Origin: Takakia lepidozioides
Lineage: Eukaryota > Streptophyta > Takakiopsida > Takakiales > Takakiaceae
Direction: 5' to 3'
DNA length: 64,000 nt
Assembly (NCBI GenBank): GCA_030704615.1
Contig: CM060732.1
Coordinates: forward strand, 5,332,001 to 5,396,000
Below are positions 10,583 to 22,772 of the stretch, piece by piece (positions within the stretch are counted from its first letter, which is position 1; each line of letters opens with the position of its first letter). Made by a program: the position numbers and the translations under genes. The notes under the pieces were generated by a model that saw nothing but the letters and a program-made list of their open reading frames with translations, searched no databases and was not told where the DNA came from.

Positions 10583-11745
10583 CCTACGCTGGCGCATATG
10601 ACACATATGTACAACCAACTCAAAATTTGACAAGCTTTGAGGCCCTTGAAGAAATTTTTGCTCAAGGAGCTCCAAGCATATGCGCCGGCGCATACCATGG
10701 AAGGGAGGTTGTAGCCAAACATACAGAAGCACCTTGAAAGATCAAACTAGGCCTATTCCGCATGTGGAGTTGTGGAGGTGGCAACGTAGAAGCTTTGAGA
10801 TACTTGAATATTGTGATCAACCAAAATAGGGAAGGTTCCCCAAGCGTCTGTGCCGATGGAGGTGGCAGCCTCGACATTTTGGAGCTTACGTAACACAAGG
10901 AATATACAACAAAAAACCAAGCTCCAAGCATCTCCGCCGACGGAGATGCTTGCATGAGGTTCCTGAAACCTAGGAGCTGAGCAAAAAAGGATTGTGCTCA
11001 ATGGGTATGCGCCGGCGGATATGGCAGCCCAGCCCGCTTGGAGCATCAACAACTTATGAGAATGCGGAGAAACAAAAGAGATGGAAGGGGGGGAGAACTT
11101 CCTAAAATATGTAAGCAGCCATGCTGCACGGGTCTGCGTTGATAGAGGTGGCAGCCTTGGCGCTTTGGAGATTCCGTAACACAGGGAATATGCAAAAAAA
11201 ACCAAGCTCCAAGTGTCTCCGCCGGCGAAGACGCTTGCAGGAGGTTCCTGAAACCTATGAGCTGAGCAAAAAAGAATGTACTCAATGGGTATGCGCCGGC
11301 GGATATGCCAGCGCAGCCCGCTCAGAGCATCAACAACTTTTGAGCATGCGAAAAAACAAAGGAGATGGAAAATGGGAGAACTTCCTGAAACATTTGAGCA
11401 GCCCTGCTGCACAGGTATGCATCGGCGGATACGCCAGCCCAACCCGCTCGGAGCACCAGCAACGTATGAGCATGCAAAAAAATAAACGGGATGGGAGTAG
11501 AGGAGCACTTCCTGAAACATGTGAGCATCCCAGCTCCAACGGTATGCGCCGGCGGAGGTGGCAGCCCAGCCCTTCCAAGCATAAAAAAAAACCAAGGGGA
11601 ATGAGCTGTCTCCGCCGGCGGAGACGGTTGTGTGTATGTGTGGAGATTCACAAACTTGTGAGAGTTGAAGTGACTTAGGCATCTGCGCCGGCGGAGGTGC
11701 TAGATTAGGAGCAGCTTGGTGGGGCTTATGCGATGGCGCATATGC
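10583..11745. repeat. Dyad-repeat array 1 (TATGCGC / TCTCCGC arms, CG centre)
   Basis: About a dozen dyads with core CGC-CG-GCG. Examples are TATGCGC arms near 10680, GCATCTCCG arms near 10930 and an exact 18-base palindrome GTCTCCGC-CG-GCGGAGAC near 11610. Intervening sequence also repeats (AGCATCAACAACTTATGAG, GAACTTCCTGAAAC). The array lies between the P1 exon 2 start and the transposase A start, where P intron 1 would be. Confidence 0.8.
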
Positions 11746-11779
11746 CTAAGTGCAGGTCATGGAAAAAAACAAAACTACA

Positions 11780-11863
11780 GCTTATCTTCTCTGTCCGCAG
11801 CTTGCCTCTACCACCACCACCACCAGCAACGCCTCCCCCTTGAGTGTCCTTCTTCCTCCCCAT
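11780..11863 (-). other. Possible P1 first exon
   Basis: From an ATG at 11863 the minus strand encodes a short basic, Gly-rich peptide (MGRKKDTQGG, a Gly run, GRGKLRTEK) before the dyad array. It is placed here only by position relative to the P6 layout. No clean donor site is visible. Confidence 0.25.
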
Positions 11864-12139
11864 CGCCGCAACATCTCGTTGCCTCGGGGTGGTATAGTAT
11901 AAGGCCGAGATGCGGCACCTCCGTCTCCTCTTCGCAACGGGAGTCTCCAGGGTGTAGAGTCTAGAGACGTGTTAAGTGCTTGTGTAGTTTGTGTGTGTTT
12001 GTTTGGGGGAGTGGCAAGGGATAATGTGCAAGTATACTAGACTACGTTAGTGTAGTAATGATACTGGGTTAGTCATGTAGTAATGGCAACAAGTTTAACT
12101 GAATAGAAACAACTTATTAACAAAAAAGTAGAGGTTGTT

Positions 12140-12310
12140 TCATTGAATAGAGCATGGCTTGGTGGTAAGGGTGTGGTGTATTTTCCACTAGGTCGCGGGT
12201 TCAAACCTGTGCCCGCCAAGGAGAGAGGGGGGCGAGGGCGGAAAGCTAAGGCCTTCTTAAAAAGGCCAAATTGGCCAAATCTGAAATGTGAACCTTTTTT
12301 ATACACTCTG
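12140..12310 (+). mobile_element. Probable tRNA-derived SINE
   Basis: A tRNA-like head has an A-box-like TGGCTTGGTGGTAAGG near 12155 and a B-box-like GGTTCAAACC near 12197. A short body and a T-run at about 12294-12299 follow. This is the plan of plant tRNA-related SINEs transcribed by RNA polymerase III. I could not define target-site duplications, and a tRNA pseudogene is the alternative. Confidence 0.5.
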
Positions 12311-12375
12311 GTGTTAGTGCTTTTTGGACTACATGGGTTACACGTGGATCCTCAGAAGATGGTTGTACGATTGAC

Positions 12376-15300
12376 ATGTTACTTTGTGACGACGCCTTCA
12401 TAATACAATATAAAGTAAGTGATAAAGTAAGTGAATATTTTGTTATGGGTGTCTTAATCAATTTATTGGTTTGGTTATGCAATAGATTCAAACTTGTTCC
12501 GGGTTCAGTTTTTTTGGAGGATGATGGAGATGATGATGCCTCCACAGTGTTGCTTCCAGTTTTCAATGACGGCCAAAAGCAATGGGAGTTGTTTCCAGAC
12601 ACTTTCTCCAAGTACCGTGTCACAGGTACGAGCTATACACAGTCACATGATGAGAGGCACACTTCTACTGCAAGAAAGAACAATCAAGCTGCAACAAATG
12701 GGAGTTGTAAATTGAAGGAGGAGGTTGCAGATTCGGCGAGCTTGGGGTCTCATAATTCGGATTGTGTTGAGGTCTCTAAGAGTGTATTTTGTGGATCTCA
12801 ACCTTCCTTATCTGCTCATACGGTCTTGCTTCACGACATGAAGCCTCGGAAAACTCCATTGGACAACACCACGTCTGATTGTTGCGAATCTGCGAGGGGT
12901 TTATCTTCATCTCCATGACTAGCAGGGGAGGCTACATCAGCATTTCCTTCTGGTGTGTTGTCCATTTTGAGTATCTTGGCCACTGCTCGGAGGAATGGAT
13001 CAAAATGAGAGCTTTCTACCTTGGACTATAGTCACATTCCAGTGCATCGTGTTCGGTGTCTTCCTCGAGCTTTTGATGGAAAAGTGATCCACGAACTCCC
13101 CCCCATGGTCAAACTACGTACGGACCGTGGTTCACAGTCCCTCCAAGGCATGGACCGCAAGTTTGATGGTCATCCTTGGTGCAAGACCAATACCTACAAT
13201 ATGTCTGGTGTTCCAGATCATGTGAAATGTAGTAAGGTTCTTTGTGTTGGAAAGCTCATATGTCAAAGCAGCACTTGCCCCTTCTTCAAGAAAGAAGGAG
13301 AACGGAATGACCGCTATTGGGAAGGCAATGCAAACAAGGTGTTCATTGCAGGAGCCCAAGTTCCATTCAACCAGTTCAAGTGTAGTTTCTGCAAAGAAAG
13401 ACCTTTCTGTGAGGCGCATTGTGGGGCAAGAATGTACTATGTCACAAGTTCCCTTCCAACATATACACGTGTTGCAGTTCACATTGGGTTTCATAACCAT
13501 CCATGTGCCAAGGGCGAGAATAGAGAGGCTGCGGAAAATGCATCAAGCATGATTCAAGAGCACGTTAAGATGAAGCCATGGTCGACCCTGGGAGCTATTT
13601 CCTTGTCAATGGCCCATAAGCTCTTGATTGATTGAGTTCTTGTGGCTGATGGCACAGAGACAGTATGTCTTGAGGGAGAGGCTTTGGAAGATATTCTTGA
13701 AGATTTTGCCCATGTTTGTAGCCCCAATGTGAAAAACAAGGTCGCATCTGCACGTGTCAATTCCATCATGTCCATATTGGAGTTGAAGCGTCTGAGTACA
13801 TACCATTTCATTCACAGCAATCTCCTTCCAGACAAGCATATTTCTCATCTCCCCCATGTTTTCAAGATGTCTGTTGCTGGTCCCGGGAGTGGTGTTGATC
13901 TTGTGCGTCGCATGAGTGAGGGGGATCTACGCACAAGTTGGGTAGTATTTGACCATGTTAAACGCATCAAGGATTGGACAACTCTTGCGTGTCATGTCTA
14001 TGAACCATATGTCAAGCGAATGATGACCATTGCCATTTGCGATATGAAAACAGAAGATGCAGATGCTCAGGTGTTATTCTGGGAGATGATCAATGAACAA
14101 GCAAAACTTGCTGGGTTGAACAAACCAAATTTTGCTGGCTTCATGGCGGATGCAGCAGGAGCGAATTGGGCTGCTGTTCGAAGGGTTTATGGATCTGATC
14201 CCAATGTCCCAATGGAAGGTAAAGAAAGAACATGTTTATATAATTGGGCTGAAAGCCTCCGAAGACACACCAACGACTATATCTTGGAGGACTTCCGTGA
14301 AAGGCACACTCAGCTCTGTTATGAATGGAGAGATAGTGCTACCTTGGAGGATGCTACAACCACATACATTGCAATTCGGGCTTGGTGGCTCTCTTCAGGA
14401 GCATGCACAGAAAAGAGTCTGCCAAAACTGGATTCATGGCTTACATGGTGGCACTACAGATATCGAATGTGGGGCCAATGGATGAGAGGGGACATGGATG
14501 TGGAGGCAGATGCAGATATGCCTACCACTAATTTGTCTGAGGCAGTCCATTCTGCTTGGTGGAAGACAGCAGGCAATGGGAAAAAAATGAAGGTGGATCT
14601 ATATGAGGCCACCATGCATGACATGTCACAAGCTCTTTTGCAGCAGACAACATTTTACATGCACACCACAGGAAAGACATGGGGGACGGGGTCCGACAAA
14701 GAGGAGCTCATGTTGCGTCAAGCAGCTAGATCTAATAGCCCAGCAAAAATGGGTAAGGTTGTACGTGGCATAGTAGCTGGAACACCCATGCACACAAGGG
14801 GGGTTCAATTGGAGGGAGACAATCGCACTGTTCCAGTCAAACGCAAGTTAGGCGATGAGCATGGTGGGCCAAACGAATCTTGGAGGTGTGATATGAATGT
14901 AAAGACCGTTCCAGTGCGTGCCACTAGGATGCCCAGTCCACACCAACCATCTAGGTTTGTCAGCTCCAAATCAAGTCATGACATTCCTGGTTCTTCGACT
15001 TTCTGTGAGACAAATCCACATGTTGCTATCCCTCCTCAGCCAATGCAATGGGGAAATCCAGTGAGAGAGACACAAGACTTTTTCGATGCATTGTTCAGGA
15101 TTTAGCGGACATGTCCTGCTTCCATGGTTTGTTGTTCTGCCTTGGTTGGAGTTTCCAAGGATAAATGCAAAGCGCTCATCAGGAAAGGTAAAGGAAGTCC
15201 TGCACCTTGCTTCACTGGCAAGTTACTAGCACCGAACATGAAATAACCAAAACTGTAAGTTTTTTGGTTTTGCCCCACAGATGTTTTGTCGTGTGTTGGA

Positions 15301-15914
15301 GGGACCGTGCCATCCTATTGCTTGGGAAAACCAGGTATACCTAACGTGTGGCCTGTGAAGGTTGGAACCAACTAACACAAGAAGAGGTGGACAACTTGAC
15401 CCTTGCAGGTTTTCGACTAGTCCATCCTCCCAACGTTCCTGATCCGAACTTTCCTGTGGGACCACTTCCAGAGGAACAACATATTCATCAAGGTGTTGTC
15501 CTTCCTGTGGGTAAGTATCCCACTACACGCTATGGGGTGCGCATTCGGCGTCGGGATCCGACTCCTTGACACTTGAGTCGCCAAGAGTCAGCGGAGACTC
15601 TTATTGCTGAGGTTCGTGGATTCAGAAACGTGCCTCAGCCAGGTTATGGGAGAATTTACCAGCTACAAACAGAGGGATCTACCAGAGCAGGATTGGTTTA
15701 CAATGTATACATTGGTTAGTTTCCATCTTGTGATTGTCCCAACTTTGATGAGCTATCTGTCAAGAAGAAAAAACAAACATATCTACCTTGTAAGCACATG
15801 TACTTCATGTACAACGTGCATCTAGGATGCGCCGGGGCTTATGAGATCCACCAACCTTCCCTTAGCCAGTTAGAGGTTAGGGCTATGCTAAAGAAGGACC
15901 CTAGTTCAACTTAG
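12376..15914 (+). pseudogene. Mutator-like transposase copy A, decayed
   Basis: Pieces in order match transposase F: an N-terminal domain (FKLVPGSVFLEDDG), the GCM/WRKY-like zinc cluster (HPWCKTNTYN, GARMYYV, HIGFHNHPC), the DDE core and a C-terminal SWIM finger (CDCPNF...CKHMYFMY at about 15725-15810). The core shows FDHVKRIKDW (first Asp), FMADAAGANWAAV (second Asp) and NLSEAVHSAW (Glu). The usual C-x2-H between them reads CLYN, so the His is lost. A TGA at 13633 splits the frame, probably CGA before mutation, and several frameshifts lie after 15105. The intron found in copies B to F before the Glu motif is absent here. A P fragment and dyad array 1 lie upstream on the opposite strand. Confidence 0.8.
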
Positions 15915-16390
15915 TGACACATGAAATGCACAAAAAAAGAACCTCTAACTTGTGCCGTTCATTTTCATGCATGTGACATGTAATTATCTTGTTACTACTT
16001 TATTCCAAACATGACACATAGCATTTGTTAGTACAGAAGTTCCTATTTTGGTTAAAATGGAACTTGTGTACCTGTCATACAAGTTTTCAAATTATAGAAC
16101 TGCTTGGCATTACAAACAGACATGCAATGTGGTGGTTCCAAACATGACACATATGCATTTGTTAGTACAAAAGTCCATATTTTGGTTGATATGAAACTGT
16201 TTTCCTTGAATACAAGTTTGCAAACTATTACTTTGGCCAGGGATCTTGTATTCTCTTCAGTTTAAGGTGGTGCATTAGTTGGAGTTAAGGGTCACATGCA
16301 TCTTTGACCATTGACTACTGATTTTGTTAGCTAAGATTTTTTTTTTTCCTTGATGTCATTGGATACATATGAGATTGCACTTGGGCTTAA
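15915..16390. other. Non-coding stretch with a tandem duplication
   Basis: No gene is seen. A roughly 130 bp unit is repeated twice (about 16003-16095 and 16137-16228), each starting near TTCCAAACATGACACAT and containing GCATTTGTTAGTACA. This is the 3' flank of transposase A. Confidence 0.6.
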
Positions 16391-17690
16391 ATGACAGTGG
16401 ACGTTTGTGTTTGCAATGCGTGTGCAAGCCTGGAAGCTCTGGAAAAGGGGAAAGAGGTCTATGGTGACATTGTCAAAGCTGGATTTATTCCAGATGTCAT
16501 CCTGAACACTGCCTTGGTGGACATGTATGCCAAATGTGGGTGCATTAAGGATGCGAAGGGAGTTTTCAACACTATGGCTGAACAAGATGTGGTATCGTGG
16601 AACGCGATGCTTGCAAGATATGCACCAGTGTTGGGCGGTTCTTAGCTTTTTTAAATATCCGCCGGGTCGGGATACTTGACAAATTAGAAAATGATATATC
16701 CTGCGGATCCGGATAATAGAATAATCTGCATTTCTAATATCCGCCGGTTATGCATAGTAGAAGTTTTTAAAAAATCTGCCGGATATAAATAATTCCGGAT
16801 ATTCAGATTATTATATTCGGCGGTTATAGAGTAATCCGGATATATGAATTATAAAAATAATTTTTTTAATTTTTTCATTTAATCAATTTAAATCATTACA
16901 ATTTTAATAAAATGTTATTAGTTTTTTAATTAATATTTCTTATATCCGGTTGAGATTCGGTATTTTTGTTACATATCCGGATACAATCCGGTTATTAATC
17001 TTTTTTATATCCGACGGGTAGGATCATATCCGGATCCTCTGTTTTATGTATCCGTCGGATATAAATAATAGTCGGATATGAAATAGCTGCCGGATCCGGA
17101 TACACTGGGATCCGGATTGATATCCGGATTTTGATATCTGGATCACTCTATATCCGCCCAACACTGGTATGCAGAGCGGGGCGTGGGATATGGAGGCTTT
17201 GGAGACATATGAGCAAATGATGGGGGAAGGGGTGAAGCCCGACCCCATCACGTTTGTGTGCGTTTGTAGTGCGTGTGCAAGCATGGCAGCCCTGGAAAAG
17301 GGCAAAGAGGTGCATGGTTGCATAGTCAAAGCTGGAATTGTACCTGATGTCATTCTGAACACTGCCCTGGTGGACATGTAGGCCAAATGTGGGTGCGTTA
17401 AGGATGCGGAGGGAGTGTTCAACAATATGGCTGAACGAGATTTGGTGTCATGGAACGCCATGCTTGCAGGATATGCACAGCAGGGGCGTGGGATGGAGGA
17501 CTTGGAGACCTATGAGCAAATGATGGGGGAAGGGGTGAAGCGCAACAACATCACCTTTGTGTGCATTTGCAATGCTTGTGCAAGCCTGGCAGCCCTGGAA
17601 AAGGGCAAAGAGGTGCATGGTGACATCCTCAAAGCTGGAATTGTACCAAATGTCATTCTGGACACTGCCCTGGTGGACATGTATGCGAAA
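16391..17690 (+). pseudogene. PLS-type PPR protein fragment, split by a MITE
   Basis: PPR motifs typical of plant organelle RNA-binding proteins: CNACASLEALEKGKEV, NTALVDMYAKCG, VFNTMAEQDVVSWNAMLA, then after the insertion METYEQMM-like and repeated units to about 17690. The frame is broken by the 541 bp MITE at 16626-17166 and by a TAG in place of the Tyr codon of the MYAK motif near 17378. The last unit degrades after MYAKC at about 17690. No start, transit peptide or C-terminal DYW domain is seen, so this is PPR debris rather than a working gene. Confidence 0.8.
16626..17166. mobile_element. hAT-type MITE, 541 bp
   Basis: Perfect 13 bp terminal inverted repeats: CAGTGTTGGGCGG at 16626-16638 and its reverse complement at 17154-17166. 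The flanks atatgcac (16618-16625) and gtatgcag (17167-17174) fit a mutated 8 bp target-site duplication, and the PPR coding motif reads across the insertion. CAGTG-type ends with 8 bp duplications are the hAT hallmark. The interior has no transposase and is full of ATCCGGAT and TATCCGCCGG motifs. Confidence 0.85.
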
Positions 17691-18096
17691 TGTATACCGA
17701 TTTCTATTTTTACGCTTAAGATCCGGGTAGAAGTAAAGGCCCGTCGTGACCTTGGTCTGCTAACAGACGTTCTTGCTATTTTTCGAACTCATTTGAGCAA
17801 AATCTGGCTATCGTGACAAGTTCTCTCGTTTATGGTTTGAGGAGATGGCTGAATGTGCAACTCGTCGCTAATTTATTGCTTTCAAACTTCTCCGATACTG
17901 CTGTCGACAGATGGGAATCCAGCGAAAGGGTTAAAGAGGTCATGGTGACAACCCAAAAACAAGAAATGTGCCTGTTGTCATTCTAAATGCATCGATTCTT
18001 AAGGGGGTGCTGGACCAGGTTGCTGCCACCTATGTGTTGTCTTCAAGCATCTCTGCTGCGGCTGGTTGGTGGGGTGATATTGAAAGGGTGAAATAA

Positions 18097-18885
18097 ATGC
18101 TGAAGTTCCGAGAGGTTGGCAAGGAGGCAGGTCGCCGATGCTTTGTGGCGGACACCATGGAAGCATGGTTGGGGAGCCTGTGGATGTATGTGCAAATGAT
18201 ACTGGAAGAGGTGAAGCTAAACATATGTGTCTGCTATGCTTGTGTCAACCTGACAGACCTGGTTAAGGACAAAGAGGCTCATGCCAACATGTACAAAGGG
18301 GGAATTGTGCCAAATGCCTTTGTGAATAGTAACCTGGCGAACCTGTATGCTACACACAGCAGCATTACACATGCGAAAGGAGTACTTGCCGACATGGCTG
18401 AACACAAAATGATGTCATGGAGTGCAATGCATGCTGCAGGTTATAACCAACATAGTTGTGGCTTGGGGGTTCTTGAGATATACCAATCCATTTGCTGGAT
18501 GCTGCAGATTCATGCTCTAAGTGAAACTTATGATATATCCCAGCATCTACTTAACACCCACTCAACATCTCAGCGGCCTCATTCCACCCCCTGTCCAGGG
18601 TACTTGCTATTTGATTTAAACATTCAGTATGGTAGGAAGCATTGCCAACAACTGGGCATGCTGAATATCATGACTAAAGAATGTGCAAATGATCTGCCTT
18701 TGCACGGATATGCTCAAGTTGGTTTTGAAATGGAATCTCTAGGGTTGTATAAACAAATGATGTTGAAAGGGGTTAAGTGTAACAGAGACACGGCCACGTG
18801 CAGTTGCATGGCTTTTGTGAACCCGGCTGAACTAGAAGGGGACAAAGAGGTTCATGGCAGCATGCCAGAAGTGGGAATTTTGTAG
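18097..18885 (+). pseudogene. Highly degenerate PPR sequence
   Basis: A 262-codon open frame with recognisable but eroded PPR units: CVCYACVNLTDLVKDKEAH, NLANLYATHSSITHAKGV, MAEHKMMSWSAMHAAGY and a last unit with LYKQMMLKGVKCN. The middle (about residues 130-200) no longer matches PPRs. It continues the PPR block upstream, and being open is probably chance survival. Confidence 0.55.
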
Positions 18886-21240
18886 ATGTGTGCACAGAGT
18901 TGTGGGCAAAGAGGGACTTGGGCCGAGGGTTGGTGACTCCAGATACTCTGTTATGTCGCTTGTTGTTGCACAAGGGCATGATAGTGTATTCGTCAAGCGA
19001 GAGTTTTGAGATTCGAGCTAGACCGTTCTGGAGGTCATGGGATATCTTTGACGCAGCCATTGAGCGTTGCCCACCTTCTCCCATTAGGGAGAAAGCTCAC
19101 TCATTTGCTATGGCATTTGGGGGGGGGGGGGCTTACCTACCGAGCTTCCCCCTCCTGACGCTGAGCTACAGAGCTTCCTTTCCCTCCCAGAGTTTGCCAC
19201 ATTTACCTTACAACAGGTTAAAAGAATGTGTGAGAGTGATGACAATGACTACAGCCAAGAGGAGCTGGACCTGATACAAAAAAGAGAAGACCTTGACCAA
19301 GCCCTACTTGCTTTTCAACGAGTGTACTTGGAGATACCAACAAAGTGTTGGAGCAGCTCGCATCAACTACAATCCAGGTGAGGACACTATTTAAGTAGTA
19401 TAGTTCGGGCTTTCCAGATATCCTCTAGAAAACCCTCCACTCTGTGTACGCATCTTCATTGCAACAGACACTGAGAGACTCAGAAGCAGGAAAGATACAT
19501 ATACCCATCAGGTCAAAGAAAAGAGAAGTACCTGAGCAGCACGTGGAAACCGTGTTCCAGCAGCTAATGTTCGGAGGCATGGTCACCAATGTAATCTTCT
19601 ATTTTGCCTAGCCTGATGTAGGGTTTGTGCAGAGACCTCATCTCTGGCCATGTCTACTTACTTTAGCAGCTCCCTCCATCTTACTATCTATGAGACTCAA
19701 GCCCTGCTAGCAGTGCAAACAGAAAAGAGATCCAAGCGAAACAAGAGACTCAGAATGGACACCAACCTGGTCAGAGCTGGCAATTTCTGATTGTGTGGTT
19801 GAGAGAGAGAGAGAGACAGAGATGACAATTTTCAGATGGTGGGTCAACTCGTATGGCTGCTTGCAAGGTTACTGTTAGGTAGCTTATCCAACATGTTGTA
19901 ATGATTCTCTCCACAACGATATGGAACCTTGAAAGCATTTTACCAAGTCAAATGAAACATCTTGGCAAAGCATAAATGCCACAATAGATGTCCTTCATGT
20001 TCCTCTGAAAGTTATCATGAATCTGTCATTCTAAGCTACTTCTCTTTTTAGGTCAACTTGCAGTAAGGAAATATACATGTGACCACATGGTAAATTGCAC
20101 ACCATGACAAGACCCTCCTGAGGGATCCAACTATCGTAGACCTGACCCCTACACTAACATTCCTGGCATGCATGACTCTCTGGCCAGAAATTGGATATAC
20201 TAGTTTGTTTCACCACTTGTTTCATACCACTATGCACTGACAAGCAGTTCAGTACCAAAGGTCAGTGTAATGTTCTACTCCTTGTGAGCCAAAAGAGAGG
20301 TTAAGATTCTGTTAAGATTGCAGCAGAAAGCTCCTCACCTGTGGGTTCCCAGCAATGCTGCTCTTGGAAAGCCTGCCATCATAGGAGGAACTTTGTCAAT
20401 GCATAGTCACCACCTGCATCACAAATATGTGGTTCAGCAGTCCACTAACATTGAAATGAGGGGATTTTGAATGTAAACAATTCATACAAAAGCTTAATCT
20501 GTACTCCAATGACACCAATTGTACTCACCAAAAAACACACTGTCTCATGTGAAGGTCTATCAAGGGAAAGAGCTGCAGGCCTTTCAAATGCAATGGGAGG
20601 CATGCAACGGAATCGAGAATTTCTTCTGTAGACCTATTGTGGAGTCATTCCACAAGCTGGGATTTGTTGAAAAAGAGACAATCGATGCAAAAGGCCTGAC
20701 ACAGTGTTGGTTAAGCAATGCATGGAAACAATTTTGGTCAAGTCCTTTCCTGTACAGCTCCATCTTTGGGGGCTGCTATTTCATGAGCCATGAGCAGAGT
20801 CGTAAGTGTCGAAAAAACCATGAGCAGGATATTTTTTCGGAAATGATTGTCCACGGGAATAGGGTTTAGGGTGTCACAATCATAGGGGGACAAGGACCAC
20901 CCGACGAATGAGGTTGGGCAATGTTTTTTAGAATTACATATTGAAAGGCAATGTTTTGCGAATGGTAGGGTGGTACTGCTCTGGACAATGGGCGCCCATT
21001 ACAGCCTACCAGCCACTTCCAAAATCCACCCCCACTCCCAATCCGAAACAAAATGACGAATGATGCATTGTGAGAACGATGGATACAGAATAGAACAAAA
21101 ATGAGGGCACAATGGGGTTTTTATTGATCCACATGAATTGCATTTGAAGCATGTCTACTGTGTTGATGGTGCAAACAAATCTATAGCCCTGTGCCTTCTG
21201 AATACAAGTCACGTTGTCAACGGAACTTCAACTGCTCTGA
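18886..21240. other. Stretch without a firm gene; two weak coding candidates
   Basis: After a G-run near 19120, the frame from about 19131 to 19380 reads like a real exon (LPPPDAELQSFLSLPEF, then CESDDNDYSQEELDLIQ), acidic and free of stops, but I do not recognise it. A 116-codon frame at 20519-20869 has no recognisable motif. A (GA)n run lies at about 19801-19816. TGAGC-rich words near 20785-20830 resemble the ends of the transposons to the right. Confidence 0.35.
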
Positions 21241-21248
21241 AAACTAGC

Positions 21249-21894
21249 TCATGAGTCATCGGGCTCCTCCAGGTAAACTGGATTGCAGCCACCGCCCCTG
21301 TTGATGTTCACCACAATGTCATGCCCCTCAATCATACCACCATCGCTTCACTTTTTCGTCCTCCACACCAATGCGAATGTCCCCATACAATGGAGAAGAG
21401 GAGCGCACTCCTTCAGGAGTATACGTCTCTCCAATGGAGTCCACCCACGTCCACTGGCAGCAGTTCCACCGCAATAGCATAGCAGTGCGCATTCTTCTGC
21501 ATGGGTGCCCGCCGTAGCTGGGAAAATCGGAATCAAGGATGTGCAGGAGCCACGGACTCCTCAGACCAAGATCGTCACCTTGCTCGAAGCCGTAGTAGCC
21601 TGGGATATACTCAAAAGCTGACAATGTTTCTACATTCGCCCCACTATCTTCTGTGGAAACTATGTGCCAGATAACGATGTCTCCCGATGTGGCCATATAC
21701 ATTGCATAATCGAAGCCTCCATAAGGGCAGTTGTCCTGGTTCCACAAGCACGACATCCTTGCAAAAGAGGCCCTGAGACGTGTTTGTTGCCAATGACAAT
21801 GACCTTGCAGACAACAACGAAGCCCTTTGATTTTCCAAATGATGAGAAGTGGAAGAGCATTGCGGGCTCCAATAATGGAGGAAGTGGGTCCCAC
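21249..21894 (-). pseudogene. Unknown small protein, left member of a divergent pair
   Basis: The likely start is the ATG at 21756 (MSC...), shared with the right-hand paralogue, although similarity extends a few codons upstream (SFARMSC). Shared features are CPYGGFDYA, SGDIVIW, a RWNCCQW motif and PLYGDIRI near the C-terminus. A one-base frameshift after EDEKVK separates the last block (DGGMIEGHDIVVN), which in the paralogue is in frame; the correct frame ends at 21249. Rich in Trp, Cys and Tyr; no signal peptide or membrane segment is evident. I do not recognise the family. Confidence 0.5.
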
Positions 21895-22163
21895 CTACCC
21901 ACCTATCATGGTGAACCGTTTACTTTTTCTCATCCACGGGGAACAGTCGGCCATCTGCCACCGAAGTCCATCATTCGGCGCCGCATTTATGTCGAAGGGG
22001 AGATGGATGAAGTCGTCTCGAGTGGCTATAGGCCCACCTGGCACTTACGGCCCATAGTTTGCATGACACGGAAAGAAACTGAAACGGCTACATTCATGAA
22101 GTAGCCAATCTTCAGCCGTGCAGTTCCTGTAAGGGGGAAATTTAAATGTGCCATGGAGTGTAA

Positions 22164-22772
22164 GTGAGGGATTGCAGCGTTTGCAAACACATTGTCATCT
22201 CCTTGCACTACTTCCTGCCACCGCGTTGTTGCCTCCTCCATCCTGAGCTGCTGTCATTCAGCGTACTCCGCTACTCTTTTGCAAGGATGTCGTGCCGCCG
22301 CAATCCTGCTGACTGCCCTTATCATGGCCACGATTATGCGATATTCAAACCCAAATCAGGAGACATCATTTTCTGGCTCTTTGTTTTCACTGACGCTTCT
22401 GGAGTCAAGCGGGAGTCATTGCGCGCAATGGAGTATTTGGAGGACTATAACCGCTTTGTGCGAGGTGAAGGCGAGGGTCAATGCGGTCCATGGGTGCTGC
22501 AAATTGTTGACCTCGATATACCAAGCTGGAATGGGATGCTGGACAAATCACGCACGGCCTCGCTTTGGCGCTGGAACTGCTGCCAGTGGGCCAGAGAGGA
22601 CTGCACTTGGGAAAACTATATTCGTGGAGTTCACTCCGCTCTTCCAGTGTATGGAGACATTCGGCTGAATTGCAAAGACGAATCACACGGGCACATGAGG
22701 CCCACAGTGACCCTGTCAATGTACGATGGTGGTATCATTGATGGGCATGACATTGTCGTCAACCCATATTGA
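22164..22772 (+). CDS. Unknown small protein, right member of a divergent pair
   Basis: An open 202-codon frame. The ATG at 22287 (MSCRRNPADCPY) is the better start, because similarity to the left paralogue is strong from there and a 161-residue product results. Conserved blocks are CPYHGHDYA, SGDIIFW, RWNCCQWA, PVYGDIRL and DGGIIDGHDIVVN at the C-terminus. The two genes point away from each other with about 530 bp between the shared ATGs, an inverted duplication. Function is unknown. It is better preserved than its surroundings, which argues for recent origin or selection. Confidence 0.55.
   Translation: MRDCSVCKHIVISLHYFLPPRCCLLHPELLSFSVLRYSFARMSCRRNPADCPYHGHDYAIFKPKSGDIIFWLFVFTDASGVKRESLRAMEYLEDYNRFVRGEGEGQCGPWVLQIVDLDIPSWNGMLDKSRTASLWRWNCCQWAREDCTWENYIRGVHSALPVYGDIRLNCKDESHGHMRPTVTLSMYDGGIIDGHDIVVNPY

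Noticed and set aside
10753-11682. 309-codon minus-strand open frame across dyad array 1
   Set aside because: Internally repetitive peptide produced by the array; no independent coding signal.
12150-12215. Functional tRNA gene
   Set aside because: A- and B-box-like words are present but a complete cloverleaf with a good acceptor stem could not be drawn; SINE head preferred.
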